A DNA stretch of 64,000 nucleotides from an uncultured Tenacibaculum sp. (GCA_947492185.1 CANLMR010000001.1:496001-560000), one strand, 5' to 3'; shown: positions 28,948 to 40,007, numbered from the stretch's first letter. The notes: generated by a model not told the origin, from the letters alone. Numbers and translations are program-made.

Positions 28948-30447
28948 TTATGATTTTTTGAATAAGATTTTTTTATTAGTTATTCCTTTATCAGTTTCAA
29001 TTTTAAGGAAATAAATATTAGAACTACTTGATTTAGTAAATCCGAGTTCAGAGAATTCAGAATTAAGAGGTTTTAACGTAATTTCTTGACCTAAAGAATT
29101 ATACATTTTGACATCATGTATTAGCGTATTGTTTGAATTTATGTATAAAATATTATCACTAATGTAAAATCTAAAATGATCATTCTTAATATCATTTAAG
29201 CTTAAAGTTGAATTTGTATTGAATACTTGGAAGTAATTATTAACATCATCATTTCTAAAAGATCCCATTGCAACTAACTCACCATTTTGGTTAATTGAAA
29301 TAGAATTTCCTAGTCTATCACCTGCAGTAGTTCCAATAATTGAGTTTCCTTCTTTTTGCCAATTATTATTTAAAAATTTAAAGGTTTCTACTTTACCCTT
29401 ATCACTCTCAAAACCATTACTACCAACTGAGATTCTATCGCCATCATTATTTAATTTTACTGCACTTCCTAATTTGTCTCCTTCATTTCCTAAAATTGAT
29501 CCTCCTTTTTTTGTCCAATTTGAATTCTCGAATTGATAAATTTCTACTTTACCAGCGTTTTCTGAGTTTTCGTCATTTAATAAGGCTCCCACAATAATTT
29601 GATCACCGTTAGCATTAATATCTACAGTAGCTCCAAAAAAGTCTCCCGTTTCATTTCCTGAAATGTTCTGACCTTTTTGCACCCAATTATTACCTGAAAG
29701 TTGATAAATTTTAACTACACCATTAATAGCCGGATTCCCATTTCTATATAATCCTGGTCCACCTGCGACAATTGTATTTCCGGTGTCATCTAATGCTACT
29801 GAATAACCTAAATTTGTATAATTCTCAGTTCCTGTGATAGTGCTTCCAATTTGTACCCAATCATTTGAGCTTGTATCAAAATCAAATATTACGATATTAC
29901 CAATATGCGTTCCACCCGATTGAGAAGAAGGTGTTCCAATAGCGATTCTACTTCCTGCACTATTAAAACTAATGCTATTTCCAGTAAAATAATCAGTTAA
30001 GCTATCTGTTAAGTTCGTTCCTTTTTGTTCCCATTGGTTTGTTAATGAATTGAATTCATAAACCTTTACAATACCTGATTGAAAGCTGTAAAAATCGCTT
30101 AGTGGGATTCCAATTGCTAATAAATTTCCGTTTGAATTTAAAGCCAAAGAATTACCAAACTTATCTCCTGAATTATCTCCAAAAATATCATTTCCTTTCT
30201 GAACCCAATTATTAGAAGTGCTATCGAACTCATAAATTCTAACATATCCTGTTCCAGAACCATTTGTAGTATCTGTACCGTCAGCAGAAATTGCAAGTAC
30301 TTTACCATCAGAACTCATGGTAACAGTTTCAGCAAAATTTTCATCGCTGGATGTGGCATAAACTCTAGATCCTACTTGGGTTTGTGCGTTAGTAAATAAA
30401 TAAGTGAAAGAAGCCAAAATAATGGCTAACATTGTAATTTTTCTCAT
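28948..30447 (-). CDS. FG-GAP-like repeat protein with T9SS type A C-terminal sorting domain
   Basis: Repeated GDxxGxSxxxxxxGxxxxxG blocks; C-terminal MYNSLGQEI...SNIYFLKIETDKGITNKKILFKK. Confidence 0.8.
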   Translation of the reverse strand: MRKITMLAIILASFTYLFTNAQTQVGSRVYATSSDENFAETVTMSSDGKVLAISADGTDTTNGSGTGYVRIYEFDSTSNNWVQKGNDIFGDNSGDKFGNSLALNSNGNLLAIGIPLSDFYSFQSGIVKVYEFNSLTNQWEQKGTNLTDSLTDYFTGNSISFNSAGSRIAIGTPSSQSGGTHIGNIVIFDFDTSSNDWVQIGSTITGTENYTNLGYSVALDDTGNTIVAGGPGLYRNGNPAINGVVKIYQLSGNNWVQKGQNISGNETGDFFGATVDINANGDQIIVGALLNDENSENAGKVEIYQFENSNWTKKGGSILGNEGDKLGSAVKLNNDGDRISVGSNGFESDKGKVETFKFLNNNWQKEGNSIIGTTAGDRLGNSISINQNGELVAMGSFRNDDVNNYFQVFNTNSTLSLNDIKNDHFRFYISDNILYINSNNTLIHDVKMYNSLGQEITLKPLNSEFSELGFTKSSSSNIYFLKIETDKGITNKKILFKKS

Positions 30448-30558
30448 AACGATTTTATTAAATTTTAATTTAGTAATAACTTGATAAAGTATAGCAATTA
30501 TGTTCTTTATCAAAGAAACAAAATTAAGAAGATTTTCTCAAAATTAAGTTTAAATAAT

Positions 30559-31185
30559 TTATAACTTAAATGAAATACCAGTTTCAATACCTGCACTATT
30601 ATGACCACTATTTGGAAAAGCTAAATCTAAATTGGAGTTATGTCTTAAAGTAAAACGTAAATCGAATATAACTTTACGCTGTTTCCATGAAAACCCTAAA
30701 CCGAGAATATCAGAGAAAGCAAAACCTTTTTTTAATCGCTCGGTATCATCTCCAGAAATCATTGGACCTACACTAGCTTGCATATATGTATTCAAATTTT
30801 TAAATAAGGAATAACGTACAAGTATTCCAATATTCAAAGCATACTCATTAAAACATCGTTTCTGAGTGTAAAGTTCTCGTAATGCTAAATAGTTTGGTAT
30901 ATCTGATGTAACAAAAAACTCATTTAATAATTGATGTTGAACAAAATATATACTAGGCTCAATAGTTAACTCGTAAGACCATTTATTTTTTTTAGAAAGT
31001 AAATAGTTGATTTGAACTTTTAGATATTCATTCTTATAATTATAATCAGGATCACTTAAAATAAAATTATTTAAAGAGGCTTGGCCATAGTTAATACCTA
31101 ACGAGTATCTACTATTTTTCTCCTGTGAGAATAAAGCAATATTCAAATTTACAAGTAGTAAAATAAATACAAAACGAATTTTCAT
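30559..31185 (-). CDS. outer-membrane beta-barrel protein, hypothetical
   Basis: Signal peptide MKIRFVFILLLVNLNIALFSQ; barrel-like strands ending GIETGISFKL. Confidence 0.55.
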   Translation of the reverse strand: MKIRFVFILLLVNLNIALFSQEKNSRYSLGINYGQASLNNFILSDPDYNYKNEYLKVQINYLLSKKNKWSYELTIEPSIYFVQHQLLNEFFVTSDIPNYLALRELYTQKRCFNEYALNIGILVRYSLFKNLNTYMQASVGPMISGDDTERLKKGFAFSDILGLGFSWKQRKVIFDLRFTLRHNSNLDLAFPNSGHNSAGIETGISFKL

Positions 31186-31196
31186 AAGCAATTTAG

Positions 31197-31979
31197 TCAA
31201 GGCAATTTGAACTCAAAAACATCTATATCCTTTAAAAATCCAAGTTTATTTCTAACTTCTTCTTGAGTGTTTTTATTAATTTGAACAGAAATAATTCCTG
31301 AAGCTTCGTTTTTCTCTTGAGATAGAGCCTCTCCTAAACAATCAACAATAATTGAGTGACCTACATATGCATAATCATTTCCATCTTTTCCAATTCTATT
31401 TACACCAATAGTATAACTCATATTTTCAATAGCTCTAGCTTTTAATAAAGCATCCCAAGCACTAATTCTTTTTTCTGGCCAACTTGCCACATAAAGAAGT
31501 AAATCATAATCCTCGACATTTCTTGCCCAAACAGGAAAACGTAAATCATAGCAAATAAGTGGACAAATTTTCCATCCTTTATACTCTACTAATAATTTTT
31601 GTGTTCCAGAGCTATACGTTTCATGTTCTTTAGCTAAAGTAAACGTGTGCTTTTTATCATAGTACTCGAATTCTCCCGAAGGAAATACAAAGAACAAACG
31701 ATTGTAATATTGATTTGCTTCTGTAATAATAACACTACCTACTACGGCGCTATTTTTCTTTTTGGCAATGTCTTTCATCCAATTAACAGTTGTTCCATCC
31801 ACTTCCTCAGCCAATTCAGAAGCATTCATAGAGAACCCTGTTGTAAACATTTCTGGTAAAACAATAAGATCTACATTATTGTTAATCTGCTCTATTTGAG
31901 ATGAAAAATAGGATAAATTTTCTTGAGGATTTTCCCAAGATAAGTCTACTTGTAGCAATGAAATATTTAAAGTATTCAT
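31197..31979 (-). CDS. carbon-nitrogen hydrolase, omega-amidase (YafV/NIT2-like)
   Basis: LIVLPEMFTTGFSMN, YDKKHTF, PLICYDLRFPVWARN (E-K-C triad). Confidence 0.9.
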   Translation of the reverse strand: MNTLNISLLQVDLSWENPQENLSYFSSQIEQINNNVDLIVLPEMFTTGFSMNASELAEEVDGTTVNWMKDIAKKKNSAVVGSVIITEANQYYNRLFFVFPSGEFEYYDKKHTFTLAKEHETYSSGTQKLLVEYKGWKICPLICYDLRFPVWARNVEDYDLLLYVASWPEKRISAWDALLKARAIENMSYTIGVNRIGKDGNDYAYVGHSIIVDCLGEALSQEKNEASGIISVQINKNTQEEVRNKLGFLKDIDVFEFKLP

Positions 31980-32028
31980 AAGTGTTAGTTCTTAATCAAA
32001 AATAACATAATTATTGTACTTTAGATCT

Positions 32029-34782
32029 ATGCAAACATTTATTCAGGAAACAATTCAAGACATTCTAAAAACGACTACCAGTTTTGAAAATGTAACCTTT
32101 ATTTTGCCATCTAATCGTGCAGGAGTTTTTGTAAAACAAGCACTAAAAGATGCGCAAGTAACTGGTTTTTTACCTGAAATATTAAATGTTGAAGAGTTTA
32201 CCGAACGCGTGTCTGGAATTCGAAAAATTGATAGCATTCAATTACTTTTTTACTTCTATAAAATTTATAAAGAATTAGAAGAGAAACCAGATGCTTTTGA
32301 TACGTTTTCTTCATGGGCTTTTACGGTGTTGCAAGACTTTAATGAGATTGATCAACATTTGGTGAATTCAGAAGAAGTGTTCATTTATGTTAGAGATGTA
32401 CAACGATTACGAAATTGGTCTGTAAAAGGAACATTTCAGGAAACTGAACTTATGAAAAATCATTTTGCTTTTATGGAAAAGCTGAATGAATATTACAATG
32501 CTTTATATTCCTTTTTACTAGAAAACAATGTTGGATATCAAGGTTGTATGTATAGAGAAGCAACTAAGAATATCGAAACTTTCTTAGAAGCAAATACACA
32601 AAAGCAATTCTTTTTTATTGGTTTTAATGCACTGAATAAAGCAGAGGAATTTCTAATCAAAGAAATGTTAGAATCAGGAAACACAAAAACCTATTGGGAT
32701 ATTGATGAGTCCTTTTTGCAATCTCGACATCAAGCAGGTAATTTCATAAGAAAGTATAAAACGTCATGGAAGTATTATGAGCAAAATGAGCTCAATATTG
32801 TTAGTACGAATTTCTCTAAAGAAAAGAACATTCAACTCATTGGAGCAGCGAAGAATATTTCCCAAATGAAATATGTTGGAGAGTTACTTTCTAATATGGA
32901 AAATCATAACAATACGGCTTTGGTATTGGCTGATGAATCGCTACTTCCAATTACCCTAAATTCTTTACCAGAAAGTGTTGAATCTATAAATATCACTATG
33001 GGATATCCATTGAAAGATATTCCATTAACCAGTTTGTTTTTATCTCTTTTTCAATTGTTCATTTCTCAAGAAAAATTACAAAAGAAAGCAAGCAAACAAT
33101 TTTATTATAAAGATGTAATTAAGGTGATTAAGCAGCCTTTAATTCATCGTTTGTTATTGATTGAAAATCGATCGGTTTCAGATGAAATTACAACTGCAAT
33201 ACATAATAATAACCTAACTTTCGTTTCTAAAGATTTTTTAGATTCATATTTGGTAAAAACAGAAGATACTATTCAAAATCTTGTTGGAAACCTTTTTATG
33301 TTTAGTGGAGATGTAAGTGAGTTTTTGAATACTATTTTAGAACTTATCGATAGTTTGAAGTCAATTGTAAGCGGATTAGAAAAGGAATTTTTGTTTCGTT
33401 ATTATACGGCTTTTATGCAGTTGCATAACTTACAGCTCGAGTTTGGTTATTTCTCAGATTTAAAAACATTATATCAATTCTTCAAGCAGTTGATAACATC
33501 AGAAAGTTTATCGTTTCAAGGAGAGCCATTAGCAGGATTACAATTAATGGGAATGTTAGAAACTCGTTTACTAGATTTCGAAACTGTTATTCTTACCTCT
33601 GTAAATGAAGGAATTTTGCCGGCGAATTCAAAACAAACTTCTTTTATTCCTTTTGATGCAAAAGTTCAATATGGGTTACCTACGTATCGAGAGAAAGATG
33701 CAATTTTCTCCTATCACTTTTTCCGTTTACTACAAAGAGCAAAAAATGTGTATTTAATTTACAATACAGAGAATGATTCTTTTGGTGGTGGTGAAAAAAG
33801 TAGATTTATAACTCAGCTTGAATTGCTGAAAAAAGATATTAAAACCACTTTCATTAGCCCGAAAGTAAACTCAAACGTTCAATACAAAAAAGACGTTCAA
33901 AAAAACGATGCTGTGTTGTTGAAGTTAGAAGAATTGGCCAAGAAAGGAATTTCACCTTCTGCATTAACTAATTACTTATATAATCCTATTGCCTTTTATC
34001 AGAAGAAAGTGTTGAAAATTAAAGAGTTTGATGAAATTGAGGAAGAAGTAGCCTTCAATACTTTAGGAATTGTAGTACATGAAACCTTAAGAGAATTGTA
34101 TGAACCTTATTTAGGTAAGTTTATAGTGCTTGAAGATGTAAAGCAAATGAAACCTAAAATTGAAGAGTTTATTCAGAAAAACTTCAGGATTCACTTTAAA
34201 AATGGAGATGTTACTACGGGTAAAAATAAGTTGATATTTGAAGTGGCAAGTCGTTTTGTGAGTAATTTTTTGAATCAGGAAATAGCACTTTTGAAAGATG
34301 AGTCAAATCAATTGAAAATAGTTGCCGTTGAAAAAGATTACGAAGCTTTTATCACAGTGGATGGAATTGATTTTCCAATTAAAATTCATGGTCAGGTAGA
34401 TAGAATTGATGAATTAAATGGTATCACAAGAATAATCGATTATAAAACAGGAAGTGTAAAACCATCAGATTTAAAGGTTCCGTTTTTAGAAGAGATTTGC
34501 GACTTTAAATACAGTAAAGCAATTCAAGTTTTACTCTATGCATTTATGTATTTAGAGAGCGAAAATGTAAAAGAAAACTCAGAGATGCAAGCTGGAATTA
34601 TTTCGTTTAAAAAATTGCAATCTGGATTTATGAAACTTAATTTTTCCGAGAAGTTCAGAGGAGAAGATTTCAACGTAACACCAGAAAGAGTTTATGCTTT
34701 TATAGAGGAGATTAAGATTTTAATCAAAGAGATCTATAATCCTGAAGTCGATTTTGTAGAACCTAGTGAGTTGCCTTTTTAA
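32029..34782 (+). CDS. PD-(D/E)XK nuclease family protein, AddB-like
   Basis: C-terminal RecB-type nuclease: VHETLRELYEPYL, HGQVDRIDELNGITRIIDYKTGSV; large helicase-like N-terminus. Confidence 0.85.
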   Translation: MQTFIQETIQDILKTTTSFENVTFILPSNRAGVFVKQALKDAQVTGFLPEILNVEEFTERVSGIRKIDSIQLLFYFYKIYKELEEKPDAFDTFSSWAFTVLQDFNEIDQHLVNSEEVFIYVRDVQRLRNWSVKGTFQETELMKNHFAFMEKLNEYYNALYSFLLENNVGYQGCMYREATKNIETFLEANTQKQFFFIGFNALNKAEEFLIKEMLESGNTKTYWDIDESFLQSRHQAGNFIRKYKTSWKYYEQNELNIVSTNFSKEKNIQLIGAAKNISQMKYVGELLSNMENHNNTALVLADESLLPITLNSLPESVESINITMGYPLKDIPLTSLFLSLFQLFISQEKLQKKASKQFYYKDVIKVIKQPLIHRLLLIENRSVSDEITTAIHNNNLTFVSKDFLDSYLVKTEDTIQNLVGNLFMFSGDVSEFLNTILELIDSLKSIVSGLEKEFLFRYYTAFMQLHNLQLEFGYFSDLKTLYQFFKQLITSESLSFQGEPLAGLQLMGMLETRLLDFETVILTSVNEGILPANSKQTSFIPFDAKVQYGLPTYREKDAIFSYHFFRLLQRAKNVYLIYNTENDSFGGGEKSRFITQLELLKKDIKTTFISPKVNSNVQYKKDVQKNDAVLLKLEELAKKGISPSALTNYLYNPIAFYQKKVLKIKEFDEIEEEVAFNTLGIVVHETLRELYEPYLGKFIVLEDVKQMKPKIEEFIQKNFRIHFKNGDVTTGKNKLIFEVASRFVSNFLNQEIALLKDESNQLKIVAVEKDYEAFITVDGIDFPIKIHGQVDRIDELNGITRIIDYKTGSVKPSDLKVPFLEEICDFKYSKAIQVLLYAFMYLESENVKENSEMQAGIISFKKLQSGFMKLNFSEKFRGEDFNVTPERVYAFIEEIKILIKEIYNPEVDFVEPSELPF

Positions 34783-34786
34783 TTGT

Positions 34787-34905
34787 AAGGTCATTGCGAA
34801 AAAAACGAAATAAGATGAAGTTTTTTGTGGCAATCTTTATATTCTGAACTAGATTTAGGTTAAAAACTGAGATTACTTCAGCCTGTAAGTCTTCGTAATG
34901 ACGAT
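34787..34905. repeat. degenerate intergenic inverted repeat with GTCATTGCGA / TCGTAATGAC ends
   Basis: Ends at 34790-34799 and 34893-34902 are inverted copies with one mismatch; no coding potential. Confidence 0.6.
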
Positions 34906-34910
34906 TTATT

Positions 34911-35441
34911 TTATATCTCCATCCCAACAATTTCCCAAACCTGATCATGAGCTGGATATTCACAAATAGTTTTAAACCCTATAGCGTTATGAGCATTTAT
35001 GGAACGAATATTTTCAGCATCAATCTCAGTTATAATACTGGAATACTTTCCTGTAAAAACTGCACTCATTTTATCATATAAACCTCGAAAAATTCCTTTA
35101 CCACGATGTTCTTTATCTACACATACTTGCCCCATGATGATAAAATTCTGATTAATGTTTAACTTTTCCAATTCTGTAAACATGGGAATTAAAACAGGAA
35201 TGGAATCTTTAAAAACAGTTGACATTGATAAAGCGTATCCAACAACTTTGTTATTGTATTTCGCTATAATATGTGGATGAATTTCATGCATTTTAAAAAG
35301 TGTCTCAAAATCATGTTCGACCGTAACAAATCCTTCTTGCTTTTTTTCTTCATCACTTAATCCTTTAGGTAAATTTTGCTGTTGTAATTCTAAAATTTGA
35401 TGAAGTTCAGTTTGAGTAGAAGTTTGTGTGAAAATTAGCAT
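34911..35441 (-). CDS. GNAT family N-acetyltransferase
   Basis: GQVCVDKEHRGKGIFRGLYDKM; SINAHNAIGFKTI. Confidence 0.85.
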   Translation of the reverse strand: MLIFTQTSTQTELHQILELQQQNLPKGLSDEEKKQEGFVTVEHDFETLFKMHEIHPHIIAKYNNKVVGYALSMSTVFKDSIPVLIPMFTELEKLNINQNFIIMGQVCVDKEHRGKGIFRGLYDKMSAVFTGKYSSIITEIDAENIRSINAHNAIGFKTICEYPAHDQVWEIVGMEI

Positions 35442-35589
35442 GAGGTGTAGCGATAAGTTGAACAGATTTTTTGCAAACGTTTTCGTTATAAAAATAAAGA
35501 AATATGCTTTTTTAATCGCGTTTTTTCTAATTTAGAATAATTATTTTTGCTACAAATCAAAAAAAGCAAACTTCTTAAAAACCGAAGCA

Positions 35590-36777
35590 ATGAAGACAAT
35601 CAACGATTTTAATTTTGAAGATAAAAAAGCATTAATCCGTGTAGATTTTAATGTGCCGTTAAACGATGAATTTCAAGTAACAGATGATACTAGAATTCAA
35701 TCAGCAAAACCAACTATTATTAAAATATTAGAAGATGGTGGAAGCTGTGTCTTAATGTCGCATTTAGGTCGTCCAAAAGGTGTTGATGAAAAATTTTCAT
35801 TACAACATATTGTTGATAAGGTAAGCGAAGTAATTGGTGTTCAAGTAAAGTTTGTAAACGATTGTGTTGGAGCTAGTGTTGAAGAGGCAGTAGCTGGATT
35901 ACAAAACGGTGAGATTTTATTATTAGAAAATTTACGTTTTCATGGTGAAGAGAAAGCAGGAGATGTTGCTTTTGCTGAACAACTTTCAAAGTTAGGAGAT
36001 GTGTATGTAAATGATGCTTTTGGTACTGCTCACAGAGCGCATGCATCAACAGCAGTAATTGCACAATTTTTCCCAGAAAAAAAATGCTTTGGTTCTCTAT
36101 TAGCGAAAGAAATTGAAAGTATAGATAAAGTATTAAACAATTCTGAAAAGCCTGTAACCGCAATTTTAGGAGGAGCAAAAGTATCTTCTAAAATTGGTGT
36201 GATTGAAAATATTATTGAAAAAGTAGATCATATTATTGTTGGTGGTGGAATGACGTTCACATTTGTAAAAGCCTTAGGCGGATCAATTGGAAACTCTTTA
36301 GTTGAAGAAGATAAATTACAATTAGCTTTAGATATTTTAAAAATCGCGAAAGAGAAGAATACGGAAATTCACTTACCAGTAGATGCTGTTATCGCAGATA
36401 ATTTTGCAAACGACGCAAATACACAAACAGTGAACACAAATGAAATACCTGATGGTTGGATGGGATTAGATGCAGGTCCAGAAACTTCAAAGAAATTTGC
36501 TGAAGTGGTTGCTAACTCTAAAACCATTTTATGGAACGGACCTTTAGGAGTTTTTGAAATGGAAAACTTTGCAAAAGGTACTATTGAACTAGGAAATGCA
36601 ATTGATGCAGCAACTAAAAACGGAGCATTCTCTTTAGTTGGAGGAGGAGATTCTGTAGCAGCTGTAAAACAATTCGGATTTGCAGATAAAGTAAGTTATG
36701 TATCAACAGGTGGTGGAGCGATGTTAGAAAGCTTAGAGGGAAAAACCTTACCTGGAATTGATGCTATTTTAAATTAG
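35590..36777 (+). CDS. pgk: phosphoglycerate kinase
   Basis: [51 protein letters not shown]. Confidence 0.97.
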   Translation: MKTINDFNFEDKKALIRVDFNVPLNDEFQVTDDTRIQSAKPTIIKILEDGGSCVLMSHLGRPKGVDEKFSLQHIVDKVSEVIGVQVKFVNDCVGASVEEAVAGLQNGEILLLENLRFHGEEKAGDVAFAEQLSKLGDVYVNDAFGTAHRAHASTAVIAQFFPEKKCFGSLLAKEIESIDKVLNNSEKPVTAILGGAKVSSKIGVIENIIEKVDHIIVGGGMTFTFVKALGGSIGNSLVEEDKLQLALDILKIAKEKNTEIHLPVDAVIADNFANDANTQTVNTNEIPDGWMGLDAGPETSKKFAEVVANSKTILWNGPLGVFEMENFAKGTIELGNAIDAATKNGAFSLVGGGDSVAAVKQFGFADKVSYVSTGGGAMLESLEGKTLPGIDAILN

Positions 36778-36789
36778 AAAATTATTGCT

Positions 36790-37389
36790 ATGAAAAAATA
36801 TTGGTTCTTAAAAGATAACACTTACTTGATAGATGTGAGTGAAAATTCAATTTATTCAGGTAGTGTAAAAAAGTATATAAAATCAGAACTTGTTAACAAA
36901 ATTGAGAGAGAAGGGTTTCCTGAAGATATTTTCAGTGTGCCTTTCTCTTATATTAAGTCCATAGAAAATCCTGAGGGTAAAAAGAGTATTACTATTTTCT
37001 ACGGAGATCAATCTGAGGAAGAAGTAATAATTGAAAATGAAGTTGTGAAAAATGAATTTTTCGGGGAAGTACAAAACCAATTAGAGAATTTTGAGTATTT
37101 AAAAGGCAAACCTTCGGTTTTTAAACATGCCAAAGCTCAATTTTTTGCTGTTCTCTTTATTACAGGTATTTTTGTTTGGACTTTTTATTTAGCGAATGAA
37201 ATCGAAAAAGGTTATCAATACGAGGTTGTTGGTGGATGACAAGGAGTAGGAAGTCTTGTTTTAGGATTAGCTCAGTTTGGTTCTTTAAAAGTAATTTTAG
37301 GTTACTTGGGTCTTCTTTCAATAGCTCTTTATGCTTTGATAAAAAGATTAAAAAATAGAGTTTTTGTAGAATATCTTGTAAGAAAGTAG
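36790..37389 (+). pseudogene. two-TM hypothetical protein interrupted by one in-frame TGA (37237-37239)
   Basis: Listed ORF 36790..37239 ends VVGG*; the same frame continues QGVGSLVLGLAQFGSLKVILGYLGLLSIALYALIKRLKNRVFVEYLVRK to TAG at 37387. Confidence 0.6.
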
Positions 37390-37422
37390 GTTTTTACAAG
37401 ACATTCATTTAAAATCAAATAA

Positions 37423-38463
37423 ATGAAATATACAACGTTACCAAATACTGATGTAAAAGTTTCTAAAATATGTTTAGGAACTATGACATGGGGAAATCAA
37501 AATACAGAAGCAGAAGGTTTCGAACAAATGGATTACGCCTTAGAACAAGGTGTAAACTTTTTTGATACAGCAGAATTGTATTCTGTTCCTGCAACACCAG
37601 AAACGTATGGTGCAACAGAAAAAATTATAGGAAACTGGTTTAAGAAAACTGGAAATAGAGATAAAGTTGTTTTAGCTTCTAAAATTGCTGGAGGTGGAGC
37701 ATATACAGCTCATATCCGATCAGGAGGATTAACAGGTCAAAATATTATTGAAGCTGTTGAAGGAAGCTTAAAACGTTTACAAACAGATTATATCGATTTA
37801 TATCAATTACACTGGCCAAACAGAGGTGTAAATTGTTTTGGAGTAAGAGATTATCCATATAAAACTTCAACAAAAGAGGCAGAAGATCATATTGAAATTT
37901 TAGAAACACTTCAGGAATTAATTAAACAAGGAAAGATAAAACACGTTGGATTGTCAAATGAAACTCCTTGGGGAACGATGAAGTATTTACAAGCTGCTGA
38001 ACAAAAAGGATTACCAAGAATGGCAACAATCCAAAATTCATATTCTTTAATTCACCGTGGTTATGAATATGGAATGTCAGAAGTTTCAATGCGAGAAAAT
38101 ATTGGATTATTAGCGTATTCTCCATTAGCACAAGGAGTACTTTCTGGAAAGTATTTAGATGGAGGTCAGCCGAGAGGAGCAAGAGGAACATTATTTCCTC
38201 GTTTTATTGCTCGTTATATGGGCGACGGATCTCAAGAAGCAGTAAGAGCTTATTTAGCAATTGCAGAGAAACACGGATTGACGTTATCTGAATTATCATT
38301 AGCGTATATCAATCAATTACCGTTTGTAACAAGTAACATCATTGGTGCTACAAAAATGGATCAGTTGAAGGAAAATATAGGTTCTATCAACATCGATTTA
38401 TCTGAAGAGATTTTAGAAGAAATCGAAGCTGTGCATACAGCAAGACCGAATCCTGCTCCTTAA
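37423..38463 (+). CDS. aldo/keto reductase
   Basis: KICLGTMTWGNQN, NFFDTAELYSVP, DYIDLYQLHWPNR. Confidence 0.93.
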   Translation: MKYTTLPNTDVKVSKICLGTMTWGNQNTEAEGFEQMDYALEQGVNFFDTAELYSVPATPETYGATEKIIGNWFKKTGNRDKVVLASKIAGGGAYTAHIRSGGLTGQNIIEAVEGSLKRLQTDYIDLYQLHWPNRGVNCFGVRDYPYKTSTKEAEDHIEILETLQELIKQGKIKHVGLSNETPWGTMKYLQAAEQKGLPRMATIQNSYSLIHRGYEYGMSEVSMRENIGLLAYSPLAQGVLSGKYLDGGQPRGARGTLFPRFIARYMGDGSQEAVRAYLAIAEKHGLTLSELSLAYINQLPFVTSNIIGATKMDQLKENIGSINIDLSEEILEEIEAVHTARPNPAP

Positions 38464-38481
38464 GGAAAATATATTTCAAAT

Positions 38482-38512
38482 AAAAAACCGAAGCTTTTGG
38501 CTTCGGTTTTTT
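38482..38512. terminator. bidirectional terminator
   Basis: AAAAAACCGAAGC-TTTTG-GCTTCGGTTTTTT between convergent genes. Confidence 0.85.
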
Positions 38513-38514
38513 GT

Positions 38515-39945
38515 TTATTGTTTCTCCAAAAGTTCTATGGTTTGATCAACCCAATTTTTCGTGTTGTTTAGGTAATGATTTGGAGCAATTCCAATCACTT
38601 CATAAGCCCGTTGTTTTTTATATCTACTCGAAGTACAAGTTAGTGTAAAGTTATAACATGGCGTGTATACGGTTCCAACTTCTCCATAGCCGACATATCC
38701 TCCAGAATTTTCTCCAACTAAAATAGTTTTTGTGCTTTGCTGCGCTCTAAACAATAAAGTTTCACAAGAACTGGCACAGTTTTTATTATATAAAATGGCA
38801 ACTTTTTTTACAGCAATTGATTTATAAATTCTACTCATTTTACCGCCTTTAGAAACAGACATGAATGAATTTAATCGTGCTTTTTTCATTTTCTTTACTC
38901 GTTTTGCAAACCACTTTACACGATCTTCACTAAAGTTAATAGTGTCTTCTTTCGCATCTTTATACCACCCTTCCCAAATTTTAATATTGTCTTTCGTTAT
39001 GTATAAGTCTACTTTGTCTGTTTTAATTTTATTGGTGTAAATAAACTCTAATAAAGGATTTACATTGGCATCACTTCCTCCACCATTATTACGAACATCA
39101 ATAATCAAATAAGGTGTTGTTCTAATTTTATTGAAAGATGCATCGTATAGTGAATCTATCTTTGCGCTTCTTCTTCCAGAAAATGTTGGAATTCTTAAAT
39201 AAGAAATACTATCATTTATGGTTTTAAAATCAAATTCATATGATACGTCTGTAGCGTGATTAACTTGTTTTTCAAGAGAGGTTTTAAACCAAAAATCACC
39301 TAAAACTCCTTCTTTTAATGAGAATCTACTATTATATCGTACAGCATGATTTTTTAGATATGAAATCGCTAGAAATTCATTTTGAACATCAGTATTTTTA
39401 AGTTCAAATTTTACTTGTCCTGCTTTCCAAAGTTTAGTTTTAGATTCTAGAATAACACCCACGTAATCTCTTAAAGCTGTTTTATTAGGAATAACGGCAA
39501 CTTTGTAGGCTCCTTTAATTTCATAAACCCCTCTAATATCATCTAATGGATATTGGTTTTGATCGATTTGATCTGCAGGAATTATTTCTCTAGATGTAAA
39601 TGTTTTTGATGCTAGAAATTGTTGTACTTGTTTTTCGTTTTTATCATCAATATTTTCACTTCTCATGTAAATAGAAGAATGATTATCTCTAAAAAATTCA
39701 ACGAATTGTAAAGTTAATTTATAACAATCGCTTTTTGTTTCGGCTTTTTCTGCTTCGGCTTTTAAACTAGCTTTTAAAGAAGCATATTTATCTTTTGTTT
39801 TAGAGGTTACATTGTCTTTAAACCCAGGAAGATTGTTTTCATAATAGGTAATTACAAAATCTAAATCTTTGGAACATTTACAAACTTCTTGCGAAAAAGA
39901 ATAATTACTGATGAGCAGCAATAAAAGGATGGTTATATTCTTCAT
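38515..39945 (-). CDS. S41 family peptidase
   Basis: SYLRIPTFSGR, LIIDVRNNGGGSD, YNKNCASSCETLLFRAQQS. Confidence 0.85.
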   Translation of the reverse strand: MKNITILLLLLISNYSFSQEVCKCSKDLDFVITYYENNLPGFKDNVTSKTKDKYASLKASLKAEAEKAETKSDCYKLTLQFVEFFRDNHSSIYMRSENIDDKNEKQVQQFLASKTFTSREIIPADQIDQNQYPLDDIRGVYEIKGAYKVAVIPNKTALRDYVGVILESKTKLWKAGQVKFELKNTDVQNEFLAISYLKNHAVRYNSRFSLKEGVLGDFWFKTSLEKQVNHATDVSYEFDFKTINDSISYLRIPTFSGRRSAKIDSLYDASFNKIRTTPYLIIDVRNNGGGSDANVNPLLEFIYTNKIKTDKVDLYITKDNIKIWEGWYKDAKEDTINFSEDRVKWFAKRVKKMKKARLNSFMSVSKGGKMSRIYKSIAVKKVAILYNKNCASSCETLLFRAQQSTKTILVGENSGGYVGYGEVGTVYTPCYNFTLTCTSSRYKKQRAYEVIGIAPNHYLNNTKNWVDQTIELLEKQ

Positions 39946-40007
39946 TGTTAGTTTTTCAATTGTTTTTTAAAAAGACAAACACAATGTACAAATGTTACAC
40001 AAAACAA

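Noticed and set aside
28948-30447. Tandem protein repeats as a possible DNA repeat array
   Set aside because: Repeats are at the protein level (propeller blades) and diverged in DNA; not a CRISPR or tandem DNA array.
35873-36178. Minus-strand 101-aa ORF inside pgk
   Set aside because: Antisense to pgk; L/H-rich shadow translation.
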